Below are positions 58,753 to 64,000 of a stretch of 64,000 bases of DNA, piece by piece; positions within the stretch are counted from its first letter, which is position 1, and the number at the start of each line of letters is the position of its first letter. Source of the DNA: CAIWHR01 sp963816925. Lineage in GTDB: Bacteria; Pseudomonadota; Gammaproteobacteria; Burkholderiales; Casimicrobiaceae. The DNA lies in assembly GCA_963816925.1 (NCBI GenBank), contig CAWFMY010000023.1, forward strand, positions 130,178 through 194,177. The letters are read 5' to 3'. The translations under genes and the position numbers were made by a program. The notes under the pieces are model-generated. The model had not been told where the DNA came from. It was given only the letters and a program-made list of their open reading frames with translations, and searched no databases.

Positions 58753-59097
58753 TTACTTAAGGAGCGCCTTTTCGGCGTCTACTGCGTCCTGAAACGTCGG
58801 GATCAGTTCGTTGATGCCGGTCGCTTCGAGCGTCCTGATGATTACTTCGTTCTGGGCGACGTGCAGCACCATAAGGCCGCCCTTTGCCTGGACCGCCTTG
58901 GCGCCCGCGATAAGCACGCCAATAGCCATGGACGAGAGAAACCTGACCGCCGAAAGGTACACGACCACGCCGCCTTTCGCAGATTTCGTAAGTTCGGCGA
59001 ACTGCGGGGCGATCTGCTCGCTCCCGACGGTATCGAGACGTCCGGACAGGACGATGCGGCGCAAGTTCTCATTCACGTCTTCAAATTGGATGGCCAT
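58753..59097 (-). CDS. STAS-domain anti-sigma factor antagonist
   Basis: This 114-residue single-domain protein resembles RsbV/SpoIIAA. Its GGVVVYLSAVRFLSSMAIGVL region has the phosphorylatable Ser in the place of the DS(S/T)G motif (here LSSMAIG). First gene of the three-gene minus-strand unit STAS-kinase-phosphatase. No sigma factor gene is adjacent, so the final target may be encoded elsewhere or be a non-sigma protein. Confidence 0.87.
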   Translation of the reverse strand: MAIQFEDVNENLRRIVLSGRLDTVGSEQIAPQFAELTKSAKGGVVVYLSAVRFLSSMAIGVLIAGAKAVQAKGGLMVLHVAQNEVIIRTLEATGINELIPTFQDAVDAEKALLK

Positions 59098-59255
59098 GGC
59101 GTCCCCGCGGCGGCAAGAAAGGGGAAGGACAGCACTGCGTTGCTATTGTTGCAGAAAGCTGCAGCGGAGGCGAATTGACTGGCATGTGGTCCGGGTACGT
59201 TGCCCGACGTTCCTAACCCAGAGAATCGATCTGCGGGGCTCGGAGCGCACGGTGC

Positions 59256-59393
59256 GATAACCGGCCCGGAGCTCACCCGTCAGAAGTTCACCGATTGGTG
59301 CAAGGAGCTGGACATCGACTGCGCTTCATCAGCCCGGCAAGCCCGACCGGACTGCCGACATCGAGCGCTTCAACCGAATCTATCGTGAGGAGG
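59256..59393 (+). pseudogene. IS3-family transposase (OrfB) remnant
   Basis: In two frames the sequence reads GPELTRQKFTDWCKELDID and then QPGKPDRTADIERFNR-IYREE. These are the region after the second catalytic Asp and the block with the catalytic Glu of IS3-group OrfB integrases. The Asp itself is gone (ITGPEL instead of DNGPEL), a base is missing or added between the halves, and no terminal repeats or OrfA are seen. It is a decayed fragment near the right end of module 1. The rest of the 59098-59600 interval shows no gene. Confidence 0.75.
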
Positions 59394-59599
59394 CATCACT
59401 TCCTTCGCCGGCGCGCCAAACGATCGCCTGGTCGTCACGCCGAGCAGGCTGGCAATCGTACACCGAGTCCGGTAGCCGAACATCGCGAGTTGGTTGCGAT
59501 TGAAAGTCCGGTTCACGCAAGGCGCAACGGCCGGTTCGGGTTGGAAGCCGGCGTTCGGCCCGTCTCGGCAGCGGTCACCTGAAGCTTGGAATGGAGCGG

Positions 59600-59760
59600 G
59601 GCGGTCAGATCGTCTGCGCTAACCCATTGAAGACCAAGGTGGGAATAGCAACTGATCGCCCTGGGGACGCCAGTTATACCCAGTTCTGGGTATATTTGAT
59701 CGCCAGGACATCCTTGGAGCGTCGCGTTCGTGCGACCGGCTGCACTCGCACGTCCGCGCG
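59600..59760 (+). repeat. Repeat copy B: junction of modules 1 and 2
   Basis: Bases 59600-59672 (right end of module 1) match 62647-62719 with about ten mismatches, including an exact run GAAGACCAAGGTGGGAATAG. Bases 59659-59760 (tRNA-Glu 3' end, inverted repeat at 59675-59694, left end of module 2) match 56816-56917. The two matching blocks meet at the 14-base tRNA end, as expected for a tandem junction. Confidence 0.9.
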
Positions 59761-59878
59761 ACCTCGGCCGTGGCATGGTCGTCGGACCGATCATGATCCA
59801 CTCGACCTGTGCGCACCACGCGCAGAGCCTATCCGGGCAAGAACGTGCTGGGGCTCGCCAAGTGTGCCGGCCTTGGTG

Positions 59879-60403
59879 TCAATGGAGACGGTAGGCGGCG
59901 TGGCAGGCCACGCACTGCTGCATGACGATGCCGAGCGCGGCCAGCGCAGGCCGAACGTCGTTGCTCACGCTCGCGGTCTGTGCTTCGAGCGCGAAACGGC
60001 TGGCCGCCCGGTGCAGCTGTGTCCCGATGTCCTGCATCGCCTGCGGCATGAAAGGCGCGATGTGCGCGGCGCCGTGAAGCTCCAGCGAACTCATGCCTAG
60101 ACGCTGCTCGGCAATGATCGCGGCCTTGTCGAACGCGTTCTGGGAAAGGGCAATGTCGATTTCCTGCAGCGCGAGCAGATGGTCGCGCATGCTGGTGATC
60201 GTGTGGAGGCGCATCGGCTCGGGAAATTGAACCAGCTGCCGGGGATCCGATTGCGCGGCAGCGGTTTCGGCCATCGAGTGCTGGTGCTCCGACGCGATGG
60301 CAGACGACGAAAGGGCGCCCACCCAAGCCACTGTCAATGCTGCTGCAAGAGTGGCGATGATGCGCAACTGGCCTCCACGAGTGAATGGTAGTGGCACCTG
60401 CAT
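59879..60403 (-). CDS. Periplasmic cytochrome c'-like protein
   Basis: This 174-residue exported protein has a signal peptide (MQVPLPFTRGG, then hydrophobic IIATLAAALTVAWVGAL, cleavage near AIASEH), a helical body and a C-terminal heme-binding CVACH motif nine residues from the end of the helix (MQQCVACHAAYRLH). A C-terminal CxxCH on a four-helix scaffold is typical of cytochrome c' and related c556 proteins. Last gene of the arsR-arsP operon; its role there is unknown (electron transfer or ligand binding). Confidence 0.8.
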   Translation of the reverse strand: MQVPLPFTRGGQLRIIATLAAALTVAWVGALSSSAIASEHQHSMAETAAAQSDPRQLVQFPEPMRLHTITSMRDHLLALQEIDIALSQNAFDKAAIIAEQRLGMSSLELHGAAHIAPFMPQAMQDIGTQLHRAASRFALEAQTASVSNDVRPALAALGIVMQQCVACHAAYRLH

Positions 60404-60426
60404 CGGGCAGGACCCGGATACGCGCG

Positions 60427-60726
60427 TCATCCGCGGCCGCCGCACCCGCAGCCGGACGCAACCGGCGCAACGGCCACTGCGGGTTCCGCGTTCGCGGTGA
60501 ACCAGCCGGCGATCTTCTCGCGGGTCGGTACGCCGCCCGAGTGGACGACCTTGCCGTCGACGACGACGCCGGGCGTGGCCAGAATTCCGAAGCCCATGAT
60601 GTCCTGGATCGCTTCGACCTTCTCTAGAGTGATCGCGACGCCCAGCTCCTTGGCCACCTGCTCGACGCGCTGAGTCGTCGCGCGGCAGTTGGCGCACCCG
60701 GTTCCCAGCACCTTGATCGCTTTCAT
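60427..60726 (-). CDS. Small thioredoxin-like protein with CxxC and cysteine-rich tail
   Basis: This 99-residue protein (MKAIKVLGTGCANCRATTQRV) belongs to the thioredoxin_3/redox-active disulfide protein 2 family, with the CANC active site at residues 11-14 and the cis-Pro context ILATPGVVVDGKVV. An added C-terminal tail ends SGCGCGGRG, giving a second CxC pair that could bind a soft metal(loid). It follows arsP by 17 bases, a pairing known from arsenic and similar detoxification sets. Confidence 0.87.
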   Translation of the reverse strand: MKAIKVLGTGCANCRATTQRVEQVAKELGVAITLEKVEAIQDIMGFGILATPGVVVDGKVVHSGGVPTREKIAGWFTANAEPAVAVAPVASGCGCGGRG

Positions 60727-60743
60727 GATGATGTCTCGTTGTT

Positions 60744-61778
60744 TTACAGCACCGCGTTAAACACGTAGCCCACCAGCAGGATGCCGCTCGCCACCACCGC
60801 GGCAAACGTTGCGATGAGCCGCATCTTGAGTACCTTGCGCAGGATGACCATTTCCGGCAGCGACAGTGCGATGACGCTCATCATGAACGCAAGCACAGTG
60901 CCGAGCGCGGCACCTTTGGCCAGCAGCGCCTCGACGATGGGAATGATGCCCGCGGCGTTCGAATACATCGGCACGCCGATCAGCACGGCGACCGGCACCG
61001 ACCACCAGACATCCTTGCCCATCAAGCCGGCCATGAAGTCCTCGGGAACGTAGCCGTGAATGGCAGCGCCGATGGCAATGCCCGCCACGACGTACGGCCA
61101 GACTCTGCCAACGATTTCGCGAACCGATGCAAACCCCGCCTGTACGCGCTCAGCCAGCGTCACCGCGTCGGCACCGACTGCTGCCTTGAGGCGCGGCATG
61201 TTTTTCACCCAGTCCTCGAGATGCGCCTCCATGTGCAGCCGCCCGATCACCCAGCCGGAAACGATTGCTACCGCAAGGCCTAGCCCGAGGTAGAGGCCGG
61301 CGATCTTCCAGCCGAAGAGTCCAAGCAGCAGCGCGAGCGCGACCTCGTTGACCATCGGCGCCGAGATCAGGAAAGAGAACGTGATGCCGAGTGGAACGCC
61401 CGCCTGCACAAACCCGATGAACAGCGGGACCGCCGAGCAAGAACAGAAGGGGGTCACGACACCGAGCGAGGCCGCCAGGACGTTGCCTACTCCCTCGGCA
61501 CGGCCGGCGAGAAGGGCCCGCGTGCGTTCGGGCGTGAAGTAGGAATTGATCATCCCCATGACGAACACGACGCAGGTGAGCAGCAGCAGCACCTTCGGAG
61601 TGTCGTAGAAGAAGAACTGGAGTGCGCCGCCGAGGTGGCTGTCCCGATCCATGGGAAACAGCGCCGTCAACATTTCCGACAACGGCATCAACGCCTGAAA
61701 CGCAACAAACCACACCGCGGTCGCGATCAGTAGGAACAGCCGGGGCCGGTGGTTGGGGAGCGTCAGGACGGCATTCAT
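60744..61778 (-). CDS. arsP: ArsP-type membrane permease (DUF318/COG0701)
   Basis: This 344-residue inner-membrane protein has about ten membrane segments in two repeats. The conserved TPFCSCSAVPLFIGF motif with the Cys pair and the second-repeat GVPMYSNAAGIIPIVEAL are characteristic of the permease family that includes the trivalent organoarsenical exporter ArsP. The start overlaps the arsR stop by ATGA. The adjoining ArsR supports a metalloid-related function; the exact substrate is not shown. Confidence 0.83.
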   Translation of the reverse strand: MNAVLTLPNHRPRLFLLIATAVWFVAFQALMPLSEMLTALFPMDRDSHLGGALQFFFYDTPKVLLLLTCVVFVMGMINSYFTPERTRALLAGRAEGVGNVLAASLGVVTPFCSCSAVPLFIGFVQAGVPLGITFSFLISAPMVNEVALALLLGLFGWKIAGLYLGLGLAVAIVSGWVIGRLHMEAHLEDWVKNMPRLKAAVGADAVTLAERVQAGFASVREIVGRVWPYVVAGIAIGAAIHGYVPEDFMAGLMGKDVWWSVPVAVLIGVPMYSNAAGIIPIVEALLAKGAALGTVLAFMMSVIALSLPEMVILRKVLKMRLIATFAAVVASGILLVGYVFNAVL

Positions 61779-62120
61779 GCAACCCGTCCGGTGGTGCGCT
61801 GCGGTCGGCCCCCGAACGCTTCAAGGCGCTTTGTCACCTCGCGCAGCTTGTCGGTCGGCACGCCACCACCGACGAGCGCGTCGAGCATCGACCGAGCCCA
61901 TTTAGGCAAGTTCGCCAACCGATAGTGCATCCAGGTCCCCTCGCGGCGGGACTTGATCCAGCCCCCGACCACGCAGCAGGGCGAGGTGGCGAGAGATGCT
62001 TGGCTGAAACTCTTCGAGTGCCGCGACGAACTCGCAGACGCAGACTTCGCCTTCGACCGCCAACAACGCCAACATGCAGCGCCGCGTGGAATCACCGATC
62101 AGATCGACGTTGGGGTTCAC
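61775..62120 (-). CDS. arsR: ArsR/SmtB family metalloregulator (one frameshift)
   Basis: This repressor of about 115 residues starts with a GTG at 62120 (MNPNVDLIGDSTRRCMLALLA). The helix with EVCVCEFVAALEEFQPSISRHLALLR carries the Cys-Val-Cys metalloid-binding pair just before the recognition helix, as in classical ArsR. The C-terminal part (REGTWMHYRLANLPKWA) follows after an inserted base near 61965. As(III)/Sb(III) binding is expected to release it from the operator at 62128. Coupled to arsP. Confidence 0.87.
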
Positions 62121-62127
62121 GTTTGCA

Positions 62128-62147
62128 ATATAGCGCGTGCGTTATAT
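62128..62147 (-). promoter_or_regulatory. Probable ArsR operator
   Basis: A near-perfect AT-flanked dyad, ATATAGCGC-GT-GCGTTATAT with one mismatched pair, lies 8 bases before the arsR start and includes or overlaps the likely -10 (TATATT on the minus strand). Size, symmetry and position fit an autoregulatory ArsR-family site. Confidence 0.65.
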
Positions 62148-62646
62148 ATAGGGTTGCGCATGCGGTTGATCTGCGTCAAGGCTGAAGTTAATTTGGCTGA
62201 GTTGTCGGCGCGCGGCGCGGTGTTGACGCGAATGCGCGACTCGATTCAATGCTCCTAGAATTAATACTAGGGTTCGCGCGCAGAAGGCCGGGGAACCGTG
62301 GATTTCGAATAATTCCGCGTACGCGAGCATTGTCAAGAAGTGCGGTCGACGACCTCAACCACTCTTCATTTCCGGGCGCGCCATCCAGCAGAGCGTCAAA
62401 CGCGACCAGAATCGCTCCGTGCGATCCGGACCTGTGGCGGCACAAAGCGGCGGCATTCCACCTCGGTTGCCGATTCATCCCGTCGCGCGCCCATACATGA
62501 CGGCCCCGGTCCGGTCGGGCGGCGGCAGTTGGCGAACACCAACCACCAATCGACTGGCGAGACTCCTTCAACTCGCGGAAACGACTGATTTGGGTGGAAG
62601 CAGGCGTCTAACCCAGATACGCGGTGGAGGCGGGCGATCCGATGAG
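62148..62646. other. Gene-free right part of module 2
   Basis: I see no gene in these 499 bases. Short open frames are present, but none shows a recognisable motif, a ribosome site or a coding pattern. The last part (about 62590-62640) is weakly similar to the corresponding part before copy B (GGTGGAAGCAGGCGT versus GTTGGAAGCCGGCGT). Confidence 0.4.
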
Positions 62647-62741
62647 GGCGGTCAGATCGTCTCCGCTAAGCTATTGAAGACCAAGGTGGGAATAGCGACC
62701 AATCGCCTTGAGGACGCCAGTTATACCCTAGTCCGGGTATA
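62647..62741 (+). repeat. Repeat copy C: right end of module 2 and third tRNA-Glu-like end
   Basis: Matches copy B from 59600 on (about 87 percent by my count). The tRNA-derived part has two changes (CCTTGAGGACGCCA), and the hairpin keeps its 7-bp stem (TATACCC/GGGTATA, 62722-62741) although the loop and upper stem differ. After 62741 the similarity ends, so this is the outer boundary of the array. Confidence 0.85.
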
Positions 62742-63053
62742 GCTTTCCGCATTGAATCCGTCGTCCGTTATGTCAACTGCGAGCCTGCATTCGCCCGCGG
62801 GCGATGAGACTGTTTGGCGGCGAGGAGCCGACGTTTCGGGCCGACGAATCGCGGTCATTCGATGTCGGAGCCAACCCGAACGAGACAGCGAAGGTTTCCG
62901 CACGGTAGGCGCCACCCCAGATGAAATCACCTAAACGCCACGCTGCGACGTCGATTGCTCAAGCCCCGCGGAGCTGAGTCCGGGCTGGTGCCGGCTTCAG
63001 GCACGCGCTATCCTCCGCTCCGTCCTCCTGCCCGGCCAAGTCAGGACTCATAG
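62742..63053. other. Gene-free stretch after the array
   Basis: These 312 bases between repeat copy C and the binding-protein gene contain no gene I can support and no clear promoter. They are probably the original chromosomal sequence downstream of tRNA-Glu. Confidence 0.4.
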
Positions 63054-64000
63054 ATGAACCGTCGTAGCTTCTGCCGATCGTTGTCGGGCGCCTGCGTAAT
63101 CGCGGTGGCAGCCGTGCAAGCCCAAGTCCCGAGGAGGATTTGGCGAATCGGGTACCTGGGCAGCACGCCTCCTCTGCCTCAAGCATTCCAGCAAGCGATG
63201 GAGCGCCTGGGTTACGTCAATGGCGCGACCGCGATCTTCGAGGCCCGATTCTCGGAGGGGCGTGAGGAGCGCTATCCGGCACTCCTCGCAGAGCTGGTCC
63301 ACCTCGATATCGATGTCCTCGTGACAAGCGGGCCGGCGATGGCGGCGGTGAAGGCCGCCGGCACCAGGGTACCGATCGTGATGAGTGGAGTGAGCGACCC
63401 GGTAGGCAGGGGATTGGTTGAGCCTCGCGCGTCCGGGCGGAAACATCACCGGCATCGCCAACCTTCAGCTCGAGCTCAACGCCAAGCGCATCGAAATGCT
63501 GAAGAGCGCAGTACCAAGGATCGCTCGCGTCGTGAGCGTGACGAATTACACGGGTTGGGATCGCGCAAAGCTCGATTCCGCGTTCGCCGAACAGGACGCT
63601 GCGGTGGGACACATTGGCGTCACGGTGCGTCGCATCGAGATCGACAAACCCGAAGAGTTCGAAAGCGTCGCAGCGGCGATTGGCCGCGAGAAGCCGGACG
63701 GCCTCCTGCTCACGCCGGTACCGCTAACCTATCGATTGCGAAGAGAATTCGCGGCCCTGGCGCTGGCGCAACGGTTGCCGACTGTCGGTTGGCGTCGCGA
63801 GCAGGCGGAGGCCGGGATCTTGATGACCTACGGCCCGAACGATGACGAGATCCTCCGCCTGGCCGCGATCTATGTAGACAAGGTGCTCAGGGGCGCGAAG
63901 CCGGCCGACCTTCCGGTCGAGCAGCCGACCAAGTTCGATCTGGTGATCAACCTAAACACTGCGAAGGCACTGGGTCTATCGATCCCGCAATCGCTCCTCT
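63054..64000 (+). CDS. ABC transporter substrate-binding protein (COG2984 type), 3' end outside window
   Basis: A partial gene of at least 315 codons. The N-terminus MNRRSFCRSLSGACVIAVAAVQAQ is an export signal, twin-arginine-like. The following text (RIGYLGSTPPLPQAFQQAMERLGYVNG, PALLAELVHLDIDVLVTSG, AVKAAGTRVPIVMSGVSDPVGRGLV) is typical of the YreA/COG2984 binding proteins. An inserted base near 63430 moves the rest (GGNITGIANLQLELNAKRIEML to KALGLSIPQSLL) to another frame. The ending LNTAKALGLSIPQSLL is near the usual C-terminus, so only some 10-20 residues are missing. Ligand unknown. Confidence 0.83.

Larger units (their letters stand above)
56830..59672. mobile_element. Module 1 of a tRNA-Glu tandem array (2.8 kb, no integrase)
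   Basis: This segment is bounded by the CCA end of tRNA-Glu and by the repeated tRNA-Glu 3' end at 59659-59672. Its left end matches that of module 2, and its right end matches that of module 2. Cargo is a three-gene partner-switching system on the minus strand plus a decayed IS3 transposase fragment. No integrase, recombinase or replication gene is present. Interpretation as an integrated non-autonomous element is inference from the repeats; segmental duplication is the alternative. Confidence 0.6.
59673..62719. mobile_element. Module 2 of the tRNA-Glu tandem array (3.0 kb, no integrase)
   Basis: The segment between repeat copies B and C has the same left and right ends as module 1 but different cargo: arsR-arsP-thioredoxin-cytochrome c', all on the minus strand. 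The cargo direction, size (about 3 kb) and the roughly 500-base gene-free right part are the same as in module 1. No integrase is present. Mobility is inferred. Confidence 0.6.

Noticed and set aside
59256..59393. Functional IS3-type insertion sequence as the mobility gene of module 1
   Set aside because: Only the last part of OrfB remains, without its second Asp, in two frames, with no OrfA and no terminal inverted repeats found.

Overview
The window is high-GC bacterial chromosome. The gene content and order (smc-zipA-ligA, pyrG-kdsA-eno-ftsB, ppsR/ppsA pair, C199/C208-type OxyR) point to a betaproteobacterium, probably Burkholderiales or a relative; this is inference from synteny and family resemblance, with no database search. 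About twenty genes are interrupted by single-base frameshifts, including essential ones (ligA, kdsA, eno). Almost all behave as one inserted base, so I read them as sequence errors and annotate each such gene across its full span.

Layout. 1-2077: an M3 peptidyl-dipeptidase (dcp). 2093-14610: a DapA-family lyase and two divergent Dpp/Opp-type peptide transport operons. The minus operon is complete (dppB-C-D-F-A). The plus operon (dppB-M20 peptidase-dppC-lipoprotein-dppD-dppF) has no binding protein. 14737-24333: smc, zipA, ligA, galU, oxyR and an SDR. 24394-24511: tRNA-Val and its terminator, on the minus strand. 24765-31217: an Anbu (proteasome-like) cluster of ATP-grasp protein, alpha-E protein, Anbu and a transglutaminase-DUF2126 protein. 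31228-34287: a surface-polysaccharide-like minus cluster. 34473-40976: gltX, pyrG, kdsA, eno, ftsB and an rRNA/tRNA 2'-O-methyltransferase.

40979-49516: a sugar catabolic cluster whose parts (mutarotase FucU, sugar kinase, CUT1 transporter without its ATPase, DapA-like aldolase, aldo/keto reductase, lactonase-like amidohydrolase) fit a non-phosphorylating L-fucose-type pathway. 49542-54444: ppsR, a PHP phosphoesterase, an HTH regulator and ppsA. 54664-56501: a secreted protein, YgfX and a YciK-like SDR.

56578-62741: tRNA-Ala and tRNA-Glu transcribed from a near-consensus promoter, followed directly by two tandem ~3 kb modules. Each module starts with the same left-end sequence, ends with the same right-end sequence, and is bounded by a copy of the tRNA-Glu 3' end plus a conserved hairpin. 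Module 1 carries a STAS / anti-sigma kinase / PP2C phosphatase partner-switching system and an IS3 remnant. Module 2 carries arsR-arsP-thioredoxin-cytochrome c'. No integrase gene is visible in either. This tandem, integrase-less tRNA-Glu cargo array is the most unusual structure in the window. The window ends inside an ABC-type substrate-binding protein gene.
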